Below, piece by piece: positions 44,623 to 56,600 of a stretch of DNA of 64,000 bases. This DNA comes from Hippopus hippopus. Taxonomy: Eukaryota; Mollusca; Bivalvia; Cardiida; Cardiidae. Position 1 is the stretch's first letter. The number at the start of each line of letters is the position of its first letter. The stretch lies in NCBI GenBank assembly GCA_946811185.2, contig OX328109.1, positions 29,744,129 through 29,808,128 of the forward strand. Direction: 5' to 3'. The notes under the pieces were generated by a model. The model was not told where the DNA came from and ran no database searches. It was given only the letters and a program-made list of their open reading frames with translations. The position numbers and the translations under genes are program-made.

Positions 44623-46226
44623 CCACTGTAAACAGACTGTCCTTTTCAAGAAAAAACAAATAAATATGAAAGTCGCTTTTCTCAGTTGTCATACAACCTT
44701 AACAGAATCTTCCTGAAGTTCACAACATGATTCACCCACTAGAGCAAGTTCTTGTATTGCCGACATTAGTTTTCAACTCCGACACCTTTCAGAAAAAGTC
44801 TTTCGTATTCCAATACCTATTCCTAGAATCAATGATTTTTTCCAAGAAATATGACATCATATGTAATTGTGATGTCATATATAGATCAATGACACTGAGG
44901 AGCTTTCTTTCTTGAACTATCAGGGTTTAAGAAACACCACCCGATTTGCCGATTCTCATAAATAATCGTCTTATAAAAGTCCATGGATAAGAGGGGCACC
45001 GAATAGCGGGAAGTATAAAATCTGATACAATTAATTTTCCTTACCATATTTAGTTATAAATAGCAGGGATCGTATATATATACATAAGATATATAAGATC
45101 CCTGTAAATAGGTAACATGATCATTATTTTGAACTTTAGAGGTCAAACGGGTTAATCAGAGAGGATTGTGCAAAACAAACTGCGGTGTCGGGTTTGACCA
45201 ACATTTCTTCCCAGAGAGCCCAATTCCGTCACCTTACTCATAAATGTGCTAGACTGCGGACAAAATACACGTTAAACAGACTCAAAACACATGAAATCTT
45301 ATCTTGTATGTATTGCGCGCATTATTTTTATCGGCTGTCTCTTAAATGTGAGACAGAGGTTACAGTATATCTGTAGAACGAACCCATGGCATGGTTGGAC
45401 TCTTTTTTTTTTTCAGGGAAAGGGGCACAGTCTATTAATTGAATTACTTTAGGATAGTGGTTACAGTTTAATCCTTTTAATAGTTTGCCTTGTAATGAGG
45501 CAGTGCGATTTTTTTTTTTTTAAATTCCGAGAGGGTGTCGATTTAGACGAAAGATATCGACCATATCGACACAGTTTATGGCAAAAAGGAACCGTAAGAT
45601 ACACAAATGTCTCGCATAACGGTAAGTTCGGCTAAACCCGACACGTAAGACCGTTCATGAACACAGGTTTACAAAAGAGGTCAAATTTTCGCGTAAAGTG
45701 TCGGAATTACCCGAACTTGCTCTATCACTTTTTTACTCTATTTATATACATAAAACATTACTTCAAAGACACTTGTCTTGGCAACTTCATTGAATATTTG
45801 TCTATCAGAACATCTTATTGCAATTCCTACTGTTGTATTGTATTGGAGTATTGGAGTTTTCAGTCTTTTTTAGCCACTTGTGACATTATTTTCTGGGGAT
45901 TCTACACTGTACATTGATCATCTTAGTATATTCAAAGTATCAATGTGCAGTATTGGAGATGGCCTGAAGTAGAAAAGCAAATCGAATCAAGGGATTGAGG
46001 GATCAGGGGAAGTCACTCTTGCAAGGTGTTAGAAGGCACCAAAACAAGGTCTTGTCACCCTGTTTTCGTAAATTTTCGCCCATTTTCAGTGAAATCTGGC
46101 ATGTATAGAGGGTGCATGCACGGCAGTTTGCCAAGGACTGCATAACAGCCTTCAAAGAAGTCTTAAAATCCACTTTTATGCCGATTTTTGTTCACTGTTT
46201 TCTATCCATGTTTTCGAGCGCCATTT
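44623..46226. other. Intergenic sequence between the divergent genes, part 1
   Basis: Contains a small palindrome CAGGGATC...GATCCCTG with TATATA interior (45065-45105). No exon with family similarity. Confidence 0.45.
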
Positions 46227-46452
46227 TAAATGGCTCAAAGCTTTCTGATTGGATGATTGTGGGGGTGTGTCTGCGATTTGATTGGCTGACTGGGTGCAAT
46301 TCTGAATTTCCCAAAGCTTTTCTAATTGGATAATTTGAAAAGAAAGCTGAGATTTGATTGGCTGATTGGGCGCCATTTTGATTTTCTAAAAGCTTCTGTG
46401 ATTGGATAATTTAAGAGAGGCCTGAGATTTGATTGGCTGATTGGAAGGGGGG
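46227..46452. repeat. Minisatellite, about three 70-80 bp units rich in ATTGG
   Basis: Each unit contains CTGATTGGAT or a variant and TTTGATTGGCTGA. Seven or more ATTGG pentamers (CCAAT-box core on the other strand) fall within 225 bp. Confidence 0.75.
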
Positions 46453-48273
46453 GAAATCTCTGTATATCATAGCACTCTAGTGCAATCAGTTGACACTGAA
46501 TAACCACACTGTTTTGAAAATCACGAATTGAACTGTGTATTGGTATTCGATATCACCCTTTTATATGATATAAAATAAATTATGATCATTGAAATACTTT
46601 TTGAAATATTGTCGATCAAAATTAGGAAAGATTTTCGTATTTTCTTCGAGGTATTTCATGAATTACACAAATCCGGCCCCTATGCTAAATCTTTTATTTC
46701 GTAGAAAACATCGCGGAAACTATTTCTAAATGAGATTGTGTGGTTTAAGCTAGATCTTTGAAATGATCAACCCACGATGAAATTTAATGACTTTCCTCAC
46801 AAACCTTGCCCCTGTGCTAAATCCTTTATTCCATCAAAAACATTGAAAAAAAATATTTCTGACTGAAAGTTTACGATTTTAGCTTTCGTTCAAAAGCTTA
46901 CACTAGGCAGTCGGTAATTTTATTAAAGATCTGATATTAGATATATATTTAAGTCTAAAACATAGGATACGTTCAAATTTTCCCATAATTCCATGTGTAT
47001 CTTTCCAAGAAATAATAAAATCTGAACCGTTATACCACAGAAAAACCTGCATCAATTTCTTATTTCTAGGCCATTAAAGAGCTTATGAAACGAACTTTGA
47101 ATTTATATCAAGATTTTCTAGATTTGATGAATTATTGAAGTTTTGAAATTGGGGCCGGATATGTAAATAAATTCAATTTTCAAAATATTTTTCTCTGAAA
47201 ATGGATGAAATTAAAGCGCTTATAACTCAACAATGCATGTTTCAGATTTAATTTTCAAAGTCGTTTCAAAGCTTAAATTAAGTAGTTTATCATCACATCA
47301 TTTTTTGGTAATTCAAAGAAAAAATAAAGTTTGAAATATTGGGGCCGGATTTCTATCTTTTAAAAATTTTGAAACATTTAAAAAAAAAAAAACGACAAAT
47401 TTCAAACGCATTTATCTCAAATTCATATAATTAAAATCTTAAGATTCTATATTCCATTAGAAAGGTTATAACATAAGCTTTAACTTAACACTAATTTCAT
47501 CATATTCGGTACACAAATAAAAGACTTAGGTAGGGGGCCTTTGACCCGGGAATTCTGGCTTATTTTTCGTGTGGGGCCTGGGAATACACATACCCCTTTG
47601 CCGTGAATCTAAGGCACATGTAAACAGTTTGCTTCGAATTGGCCATGTGAAAATTAGAAATAGTTGAGTAAGGTAGGTTTTTAATACAATTTTGATAAGA
47701 AGGGTAGTTACTACACTCATGAATTGTGTTAGATTAAGGAAAAGAAACATTTGGTTTGTCTGTGAAACAGGAGGTCATAACCTTTCGTTCTTTGTTCTAT
47801 AGTTTTGACCCCAAATGCGAAAGTGAGGGGTCATGAAGCTAGCGGCTGCTTTTAGCCGCGAAAACAAGGGTGGGATCAGGGCACGAAAGATTGCGAAAAA
47901 ACGGCATGGTAATGTGCTATTTTGGATTTTATCCCCAGTTTATGTGTTGTTTTGAGTTTCAATTTAGCTAGGCATTTTCAGGCTAGCTTCCTGGGTTTGC
48001 ATTTTGTGAATTTTGGAATATAGGCTAAAATGGCATATTTCGTCAGTTTTTTTCCGACTATGCCACTTGCCTATATTGATCATTAATATCACTGTTTCAC
48101 AAGTTGAACATGATTTATTGATAAAATCTAAAGAATTAGAAGTGTGCTGTTGCATTTAAGCGCTCCTTATAATTTCAGGCTGATTATATAGACCTTTGTT
48201 CGAGGAGTTTGTGTTTGGCCTATTGTCGACCAAGACGAGTTTAGCTGCAAACTGTGTTCTGCTACCTAACAAT
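46453..48273. other. Intergenic sequence, part 2
   Basis: GGGGCCGGAT occurs at about 47151 and 47341 and its reverse complement ATCCGGCCCC at about 46672, with similar flanks (AAATCTTTTATT...), suggesting a decayed inverted-repeat element of about 0.7 kb. Confidence 0.35.
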
Positions 48274-48568
48274 CACGTGACATTTACACACTGGAGAGAC
48301 CTTACGTTCTTGCTTCAGGTCAACGTTACTGCTCCTGTTAATTGAACGTACCCGCTCCAGGTAAAAACATGGCTGCGCCCTAGAATTTTGCTAGGTAAGC
48401 ACCAAAACATACTTCTTTGACAATCAGATGAATAGATATGCACTAGACAGTTGTCGCACGGAATGTCTGGGATGTCAGTGCATATTTCTGTGTTGTTCTT
48501 TTGGTGGTTGGTTGGTTGTTGAAGACGTTTAATCCAACAAACTTCCGTCAGCGACTATGATTTCTGAA
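48274..48568 (-). repeat. Left arm of inverted duplication (partner of 50706-51004)
   Basis: Reverse complement of the SLC15A4 upstream region. Shared blocks include CACACTGGAGAGACCTTACG, CAACGTTACTGCTCCTGT, GAACGTACCCGCTCC and TTGTCGCACGGAATGTCTGG. Its outer edge has TCACGTGAC (48273-48281), an even closer E-box match than in the right arm. The arms are separated by 2.1 kb. The sequence ATGGCTGCGCCCTAG, then GCTAG|GTAAGC, shows that the donor-like site is kept but any short frame is broken. It could be a duplicated promoter or the ends of a large foldback element. Confidence 0.7.
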
Positions 48569-49677
48569 TAATCAACACGCGGAAGTCAGCAAAAAGCTTT
48601 GTTAAACATACAAACACGATATTCTGAAGTTTGTGCTCTGCCAAGTGATTAATATATGCTTTATTCACCAGTTCTAAGCAAAAAAAAAATACACGATGTT
48701 CATTATAGAGCAACTTTATGTCAATTTTTATAGGCAACGCTCCATGCTCCAAAAGTCAATAAAACAATCCAGCTTCTGAGTTGAAACAGAGTACGATATT
48801 ATAAGCGATTGTCTGCGAGTTCAATCAAACAATTTGTCTTTTTTGATCAATATGTATAACTGTCTGACTGTCCGTCTTTCGGTCTTTCTGTCAGTCAGGT
48901 TTCTCGTCCTGATTATTGATGCTTTTGAAATGAAATGTCATTGTATACATGAAGAGCTTGATGACAGACAGTATCATGCACAAGATCCATAACTATCATA
49001 GCTATCATGGACTAGATCCATAACTATTATAACTATCATCTTCGATATCATGATCAGAAGACTCCTCTTGGTTAATGTAAATTAATAATAATGATCAACG
49101 AACAACCAACCATATGCCTTGTCAGCTGCACACCTAAAAGCATCTAGTTATATCTAATACTAAGATAGGTAAAGATCTTTTCACACCTTTGCAAAATAGT
49201 AGACCCTATTTAAACCTTAAAGTAGCTTACAAATGACAAATGATGAATTTGTTTCAAATTAACAAGCCTTTTTTTGTGTGTGAAATACACTAACATTATA
49301 TAGATGCATAATTTTTTATTTTTTTGCATGAAAACAGATCCGGTAAATCCGTAAATCTTTTGGCACCAGAAAACAACATAGGCAAATAATGCAGTCCCGG
49401 ATCAACCGCTACCAAAGATTGCGGTGCCTGATCATGACATTTCGCAATTTGCGTGTAATGTTACTATGCATAGATAAGGGAAAAAAGAACGAATTAATGT
49501 GATTATCTACGGCAGATTTTTTAAAAGTATTTTCATATTTTCATACTGAAAGAAACATTAAAAAAAAAAAAACCTCACAAACTGTGTATATAAAATTGTT
49601 ACAGACAACTTAGGATCGTTACTTTCTGAAACAAATTGAGAAGACAAAGGCCTATCAGACAAATCCGCCTCACCCTA

Positions 49678-49741
<64 letters not shown>

Positions 49742-49744
49742 TTC

Positions 49745-49775
<31 letters not shown>

Positions 49776-50705
49776 CATTTTTTTGACCATGAGTGTCTGA
49801 TTCTGCCAGCTTAATAAAATTGGGGAGAGAAACAGAGAACCCGAGATCGCCTGAATACATGCTCAATAAGATCAGGCCTATTAATTAAAAAAAAAAAAAA
49901 AAAGGAAAGGTTTAACGTGCTGTAGTATTGTACTGCCATTCAAGTATTTATTAAAGTACACATTTGAACCGATCTACCGATCTGTATCGACAGGTATCAA
50001 GTTGCAGAAATCAGTTTAAAATTTGACTAAACTGAAAGATACTTATCTCATTGATAGAATACAATGTGAGAAAAGAAAAAATAAAGCCCAAATGTTTTGC
50101 TTAGTATTCTACATCAGTTTATTTAAATTGGGAAATATTGGTAAAGGGTTAAAACATACAGGATTTAGAGTAGGCTGTGTAAAATAACATCAAATAAGGA
50201 TGACAATGTAATCTTAGAGATGTGACTAGGCCACAGTGTTGAACACTGCACATGTTCTTTTGGGGTGTATTGTATTTCTGTAGAATTCACCACATGAAAC
50301 TAATGCCTGAACCGATGTCTATAGATTTTCAGCTGATTTGGAATATATAGTTGGTAATTCATAATGATAATTAATGCTATTATCAACGATGGCGAACCTA
50401 TGACTGTGACCACAATAATTAAAATAGAATCTTGACCAAAATGACAAAATTGTTTACTGTAACACGAAGACTTACGCTTATCGTGTTTCAACTCAGGAGC
50501 TGGATCGTCGTATTGAATTTAGGAGCATGCTACGTTGTAATGCAAAAATGGCAAAATATCGCTTTATAATTGCAATTTTTTTTTTTTTTTCGGTTTATAG
50601 TTGTGAGGAATAATTATTATATAGGTCACCTGACACGGCACACATTTCAGAATATCGAGTGTGTATGTTTTACAAAGGTTTCTGGAGACTCCAAGTATTG
50701 ATATT
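48569..50705. other. Spacer between the two inverted arms
   Basis: 2.1 kb without a recognisable gene. It contains a (CT)n tract at 49678-49776, poly-A runs near 49561 and 49887, and a family A fragment at about 50050-50153 (ending GGTAAAGGGTTAA). The 63-codon RE-rich frames here are translations of the CT tract. Confidence 0.6.
49678..49776. repeat. (CT)n microsatellite
   Basis: About 48 CT units interrupted once by TTCCTTCCGCTCG near 49738. A second short (CT)n lies at 43328-43346. Confidence 0.95.
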
Positions 50706-51004
50706 CCAGAAATCGTAGTCGCCGACAAAAGTTTGACGGATTAAACGTCTTCAACAAACGATCAACCACCAAAAGAACTACAGATTAACGTGCACTGACA
50801 TCCCAGACATTCCGTGCGACAACCTTCAACTGCATATCTATTCATTAACATGTAAAAAAAATATGATTTTGTATTTACCTTGCAAAATCTTATGGGCGCA
50901 ACCATGTTTTTACCCGGAGCGGGTACGTTCAATTGACAGGAGCAGTAACGTTGATCTGGAGCAAGAACGTAAGGTCTCTCCAGTGTGATTTATTGTCATG
51001 TGAC
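50706..51004 (+). promoter_or_regulatory. Upstream region of SLC15A4-like gene, right arm of an inverted duplication, with CLEAR-like E-box
   Basis: Non-repetitive-looking segment ending 113 bp before the start codon. At its outer edge (50995-51004) lies GTCATGTGAC, one base from the CLEAR consensus GTCACGTGAC bound by TFEB/MITF factors that induce lysosomal genes. SLC15A4 is a lysosomal transporter, so the site is plausible there. The whole segment recurs in reverse orientation at 48274-48568, about 85% identical by eye. Read on the minus strand it also contains an ATG followed by a possible splice donor (GCAAG|GTAAATA), so a divergent transcript is possible but unproven. Confidence 0.5.
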
Positions 51005-51116
51005 CGATCCGTATGAAAGTATGAAAATGTCGGAAGTAAATCGAAAGTAGAACAAAACGCGACATCCACAGTGTAAACATCGGCTTGTTTTAGGAGGAAT
51101 TAACACTAGATTAAAG

Positions 51117-51659
51117 ATGACAGACGAGACCAGGAGGCTTCTACCTTCCCCGTTTGACCCAACGGAAGGAGAGAGGCCATTAAATTGTTGTAATTATCGA
51201 CCGGGTATGAAGAAAATGGCGAAAGCTACAGTCTTGCTAACTGTTGCTTTTGAGAGATTGGCGTTTTACACAATTTCCGGAAACTTAATCCTTTTTTTGA
51301 ATGGCTACAAATACGAATGGGCTTCATACACTGCGATAAACGCTTCTTTCTTCTTTCTCGGGGTCTCATGTGTGTCTTATTTCATAGGTGGAGTAGTGGC
51401 TGACTGGAAATTTGGAAGATTCAAAACAATTTTTGCAGCTCTACTGATTTATATCGTGGGATATACATTTTTCCCTGCTCTCTCCAATACAAGTATCACA
51501 GATGATCTGCAGAAAAAAGGCTCGAGCACAGGATGTTATCAATATCATGGGAAGGATCACAAAGCATCATGTTCACCATTGATATACCTAGCCCTAGCTA
51601 TTGTTGGTATAGGGACAGGAATGGCACGTGCAAATATAGCACCGTTTGGGGCAGATCAG
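51117..51659 (+). CDS. SLC15A4: SLC15A4-like peptide/histidine transporter, exon 1
   Basis: First coding exon, residues 1-181, of a proton-coupled oligopeptide transporter (POT/SLC15) of the PHT1 (SLC15A4) type. These export histidine and di/tripeptides from lysosomes. The N-terminus has an acidic dileucine signal (ETRRLL, residues 4-9), as in lysosomal family members. TM1 carries FER at 45-47, the second half of the POT ExxER proton-coupling motif. Family hallmarks GGVVAD (91-96), FGR (99-101) and ARANIAPFGADQ (170-181) follow. Position 43, where family members have the first Glu of ExxER, is Val. The exon ends in phase 0 at CAG|GTTATA, a rather weak donor. The ATG sits about 110 bp downstream of a CLEAR-like E-box. 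Confidence 0.92.
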
Positions 51660-51685
51660 GTTATACACTGTTATTGCATAGTATT

Positions 51686-51836
51686 TTAACTCCAAACTAC
51701 AATTTCTGGACACTTCTAAATTGAAAGCATCTGCAGACGGCAAATTTGAAATTGGTACAAATGAGCTGAAGTTCTCTGATAGGACAGAAAATATTGTGGA
51801 AAAAGGAGAAATTGCTTGTTACAAATAATTTCTCCT
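51686..51836 (-). repeat. Family A, minus, truncated, just downstream of SLC15A4 exon 1
   Basis: Begins TTAACTCCAAACTACAATTT 26 bp after the exon 1 donor. The hairpin is cut at ACAAATAATTTCTCC. A second partial copy lies at 52010-52145. Confidence 0.65.
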
Positions 51837-53005
51837 AGTGGTGGGACATCGGCTGGAAATCATAATCGATCATCGGTTGGAATCGGCTGCTGCTGTCAAT
51901 GCGATTCTTTCGATTATAATCAGCTCCTAATAAGTTTGCTTATGCATGCGTGTTTCACTGTTAAACATTGTAAAACCCATGTATTATGGACTAAAAGACT
52001 AAAAATAGCTGCTTTTGTCTGTGATAGGGTAAAAAACATTGTTTAAAAAGGAGAAAATGCTGGTTACCAGCATTTTCTTCTTTTCTCACAATGTTTTCAT
52101 AAATCTCCTTTATTGAGGTCGTTAAAAAGTTGGCATTTTGTGTGTTCCTAAAACAAAACCAAAAAACATGGTAAAAACATTATTTGAATAAATTCAATCA
52201 AGCTGATCAATTCCTTCCCTGAGCACCTTTTTTGAGAAAGTCTCAAACCTAAGTATCAAAAAAGAAGTCAAGCCGAAACTGTTGAAATGCTGATATAGTT
52301 GAAAACACAGTGGAGAAAGGGAGAAATGGCTAATTAAGCAATCCCACCCTTTTTTTCCCACAATATTTTTCCAACTCGAGCAGTCTCATTGCGATGTTTA
52401 GAAAAAGAGTACAACCCCAGGGAAGAGGTTTATTATCAGGTTCCCTCACTGATTTACTTTAATACAAACAGAATTTTAAGTACTTACCAGTAGAAAGATA
52501 ATCCCAAAGCCACACGTCCCTGCCGACAACTTCCATTCATGACCGTTATACTACGCATTCCTCAGTCGACTGATATTGTCTATTTAAACATACTCGGGTA
52601 GTTGCACGCTTTGACCGCACATGACCTGGTTTATTGGCCTGGTCAGGCACGGAGTGGGGCATGCATCACATAGTGATTTTTATTTTTCTGCTTTCAAAGT
52701 TAATTTATCACATAAAAGATTCCTTCCCCAATACAGTTTCATTGGAATATTATCAAATGATTTCTGGATCATGTTCAGATTGCACTGCTGTAGTCTGATA
52801 TAGCATGGCCCGCTCTAATTCACATGCATATTAAAACATTCGTCCCTATACATGGCCACATACCGGTTGTTCTTTATATCTATATGCCTTATTCTTTACT
52901 TTGTTATGTACCCTTATTGTATACGTGTTATACTGGGGTTAATAAAGTAATGTTCTGTTCTGTTCATAAAGGGATAATATGCAGACATCTCCTGTCTGCA
53001 CACTT

Positions 53006-53190
53006 GGGCCCTGTTTTACTTAGGTAAAATGAAAAGATAAAATTTCCAGAAAACTTTGATTTATCGCAACAGTTTTCTCAAATATTCATGATAGTTTGCA
53101 TATCTCGTGGCAAAAACATGCCACTATAAAATAGTTCCGTAAAACTCACGAAAATTTTGTACGTAACTACATTAGTAAAATGGGGCCCTG
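53006..53190. repeat. Small MITE-like element with GGGCCCTGTTTTACT ends
   Basis: Left GGGCCCTGTTTTACTTA; the right end, reversed, is CAGGGCCCCATTTTACTAA. About 185 bp, AT-rich, non-coding, in SLC15A4 intron 1. Confidence 0.5.
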
Positions 53191-53239
53191 GAGAATTATT
53201 TGAAATGGCTTATTTTTTGTTAGCAGCTTTTTATTACTA

Positions 53240-53465
53240 GTCTTTTACTGGACAACAAAATTACAGACTTTCAGCCCAAATTGAAAGCAAATAGAATATG
53301 CAAATAAGTGTGAGTCACTTGATCAGATTTATCGGTGAAAGAGTAGAAACATAGGAGAAAAGGAGAAAATGCTGGTTGGCAGCATTTACTCATTTTTCCG
53401 CAGTGTTTCAAAAGCCTTTTTCCCTATGTCATTGAAGCATCATGGACTGGTTGTTAAAAGTTTGA
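53240..53465 (-). repeat. Family A, minus, diverged
   Basis: AGTCTTTTACTGGACAACAA start, hairpin GCTGGTTGGCAGC. Confidence 0.6.
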
Positions 53466-53721
53466 TAACATGTAAAATATCGTTGATGAGGGAGCAATAA
53501 TTGTTTGTTACAAGAATTTGCTCTTTTTCCCACAATATTTTCAAAAGCTTTCTTCTGCAGTGAAGGAAAAGTTTTCCTGATGGGGCTATTTTGTAAAATG
53601 ACACTTTCTGAAAATTAATGGCTAAATAGAAGAAATGCTCAGCATCAGCACTTTTTCCATGTTCAAAATGATAAATAACTTGTTTGTGTCTCTGCAAATA
53701 TTTCTACATTTGTTACAATAG

Positions 53722-53948
53722 TTAACCCTTTACCAAACAATCCCTGGTTTTTATGACCCTGAGGAAGAAGCCTTCTGAAAACACTGCGGGAAATGAGAAA
53801 ATGCTGATAACCAGCATTTTCTCCTTTCCCACAATGTTTTCTACTCTCCCAAAGTCAAGTTTCAATTTTTGAGTCACATTTATTTTGTCGTCTGCAAATG
53901 CTTTCAATTTGGACCAGTCTAGGATTTTGTCATTTGGTAAAGAGTTAA
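53722..53948 (+). repeat. Family A, plus, full length
   Basis: TTAACCCTTTACCAAACAAT to TTTGGTAAAGAGTTAA; the hairpin has CTGCGGGAAATG on the left arm. Confidence 0.8.
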
Positions 53949-54068
53949 CACTTTACGAAACAATTTGATCTTAGTCTACACTGTGCAAAGGCACAATTAG
54001 TCATGCTTAGCAGCTTAAGGATAAATTTATTACCCAGTGACAATATTTCTATAAAATAGTATGTAAAT

Positions 54069-54645
54069 TTAACTCTTTACCAAATGACAAATTTTTGGAC
54101 TGGACTAAATTCAAAGCGTCTGCAGACAACAAATTAAATCTTGTTAATATTATGATTTCTGACTTTGATAGGGTAGAATCTATTGTGGGAAAAGGAGAAA
54201 ATGCTGGTAACCAGCATTTTCTCTGTTTCCCACAATCTTTTCTATAGGCTCCTTTCTCAGGGTTAGTGATTGTGTGGTAAAGAGTTAATCGCCTGAACTT
54301 ACAATCCTGAGTTTTAACAACCCCAAAGCAGGAGGCCTTAGAAAATATTGTGGAAAAAGGAGAAAATGCTGGGTAACCAGCATTGTCTCCTTATTCTGCA
54401 ATGTTTTCTATCCTTCCAAGAAGCAAAGTTCAATTTTTTTAGTCATGTTTATTTGTTGCTGCAAATGCTTTCATTTTGAACTAGCCTGAAATGGTATTTT
54501 GTGGTAAATAGTTAACGACCCTGAGGAATAACTGTATGAAAAAATTGTGGGAAAAACAGAAAAGCTGTTTACCAGCATTTTCACCTTTTCCCGCTTTGTT
54601 TTCAAATAGCAACTTCAAAACTTTGGATTGTGTGGTAAAAGATTA
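54069..54645. repeat. Three adjoining family A copies
   Basis: Minus 54069-54288, plus about 54290-54515, then 54512-54645, which shares TTAA with the second and has left-type sequence on both sides of its hairpin (GACCCTGAGGAA and TTTGGATTGTGTGGTAAA). Confidence 0.75.
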
Positions 54646-54916
54646 ATGAAAGAAATGTTGCAATATTCTGCTATAACAGGGTATGGTATATTATAGATAT
54701 TGGTTTAACTTAATACTTGATTCATTGAAATTTTTAAAATAGGGAGCGAGATTTTTGGTACTGAAGTACACACAGAATGTAGGACGTTTTGGCCAGGACA
54801 TTTTGGCCACAGATTGTAGAAAAAAGAGAAATTTGCAATATTTGACATATGTGGATGGAGTAATTGATTTTTTAAAAAATTTATTGGAGTTACAAATAGT
54901 TAACTTCTTCATTCTT

Positions 54917-55145
54917 TTAACTCTTTACCAAACGACGAAATTCTGGACTGGACCAAATTCAAAGCATTAGCAGACGACAAATACAGTGTAGCTAAAATGA
55001 TGATTTCTGTCTATGATAGGGTAGAAAACATTGTGTAAAAAGGAGAAAATGCTGGTTACCAGCACTTTCTCCTTTTCCCACAATGTTTTCAAAAGGTTTC
55101 TTTCTCAGGGTCTTTAAAACTCAGGATTGTGTGGTAAAGAGTTAA
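54917..55145 (-). repeat. Family A, minus, full length
   Basis: TTAACTCTTTACCAAACGAC to GTGTGGTAAAGAGTTAA, hairpin nearly perfect. Confidence 0.85.
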
Positions 55146-55637
55146 ATGATTGGTGTTACAAATAGTTACTTTCAGGTGTTATTTTGCTTAAAATTATACT
55201 CTAATATTGATGAAACTGTGTTTGATGATTGATTTTATTTACAATTATTAATTTTCTCAAACAATGTTGATCGAACAATAACTTGAAATTGCTTTTTGCC
55301 ACAACAGTTTGTAGTAAAGAATGAAAAATCTAAGCAGTTTGCTAAAGAAGGATGGAAACCAAAGTCAAACTATAGTTTGGCCAAATATTATTTTGAAGCA
55401 AAAAAATGAAATGAATTTTATATGCTTTTCTTTTCTCAAAAACAGTATACTAGCATAGAGGGTTCATTTATTGCATTTTTCTGTGATAAAAAAAAAAATT
55501 GGCCAAAACATCGTACTTTGCTCTTTTAGCTGACCAAAACGTCCGTAGCCAAAACATCTTGGCCAAACGTCCGTTGCCAAAATGTCCATCCACCTTACAC
55601 ACATACTGAAGAGCTGACTGGTATCTTGGTTTGTCAA

Positions 55638-56111
55638 CTAACTCTTTACCACTTAAATGACAAGTTTTAATAACCATGAAGGGAAGCCTTTTGAAAACAT
55701 TGTAGGAAAAGGAGAAAATGCTGGTAACCAGCATTTTCTCCGTCTCCCACAATGTTTTTTGGCCTATCATAGACAAATTCTGTCATTTGAGCCACATTAA
55801 AATTGTTGTTTGCAAATGCTTTCAATGTTGACAAGTCTATATTTTTGTTACGTGATAAAGGGTTAAACATTATCAATCCTTTACCGAGCAATCCTGTATA
55901 TTCATGACCCTGAAGAAGACTGCTTTTGTAGACATTGTGGATAAGGGAGAAAATGCTGGTTACTAGACTAGTACATGTATTTGCATTGTTTTCCACGATG
56001 TGTTCTACTCTTTCAAAGACAAATCTCAATATTTTAGGCACATTTGGTTTGTCGTCTGCAGATACTTTTAATTTGGACAAGTTCAAAACTTTTGTCATCT
56101 GGTAAAAGATA
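55638..56111 (+). repeat. Two family A copies, plus
   Basis: 55638-55866 (clean hairpin) and 55877-56111 (hairpin broken at GGTTACTAGACTAG). The second ends 25 bp before SLC15A4 exon 2. Confidence 0.75.
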
Positions 56112-56136
56112 AAAATTTCTCTTGTTTATGTTGCAG

Positions 56137-56326
56137 CTTGCTCGTGAAGAACCACAGAGTATCATTGTATTCTTTAACTGGTATTACTGGTCTATCAATG
56201 TCGGTACGTTGGTGGCTTTAAGTGGAATAGCGTATGTACAGCAAAATGTTGATGATAATGGTTTTTTCATCAGTTACTTGATCGGGATAGTTTGCATTGT
56301 GATAGCTCTGTGCACCTTCCTGTCAG
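56137..56326 (+). CDS. SLC15A4: SLC15A4-like transporter, exon 2
   Basis: 190-nt exon (residues 182-244 plus one base), acceptor tttatgttgcag|CTTGCT and donor TCAG|GTATGT. It opens LAREEPQSIIVFFNWYYWS and continues INVGTLVALSGIAYVQQNV. This matches the SLC15A4 segment FFNWFYWSINLGAI...GIAYIQQNV, which includes the second POT/PTR2 signature. It supplies two transmembrane helices, the second being SYLIGIVCIVIALCTFLSG. Intron 1 (51660-56136, 4.5 kb) is filled with family A copies. Phase 0 at the 5' side and phase 1 at the 3' side match the neighbouring exons. Confidence 0.93.
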
Positions 56327-56479
56327 GTATGTATCTTTTTTTCCTATAAGTGTAATTGCATTGTCAGTAGTTACGAGGGGGTTGTGGCCACCATTATTAG
56401 TAGGTTTGCTAGTTACATTTAAATATTAATATTCACAATAATAGATATATATTCAATGGATGGAAACTATTCCCAACTT

Positions 56480-56600
56480 ATTTAACCCTTTTCCACACAA
56501 TTCCAACTTTAAAGAACCTTGAGTGAGAAAGCCTTTGAAAACATTGTGGGAAAGGGAGAAAATGCTAGTAACCAGAATTTTATCCTTTTCCTATTGTGTC
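56480..56600 (+). repeat. Family A, plus, 3' truncated
   Basis: TTAACCCTTTTCCACACAAT to the hairpin (GCTAGTAACCAGAATTTTAT). Confidence 0.65.

Noticed and set aside
49599..49866. Two overlapping Arg-Glu repeat frames
   Set aside because: Translations of the (CT)n microsatellite.
54750..55590. GGCCAAAACGTCC-rich ends as a transposon
   Set aside because: Words such as GGACATTTTGGCC recur at 54784-54815 and 55500-55590, and weakly at 4170-4240 and 5466-5510, but I could not fix termini or a target duplication.
55667..56098. 143-codon minus-strand frame
   Set aside because: Reads through two adjacent family A copies; composed of the same hairpin peptides (VENIVGKGENAGYQHFLLF type).
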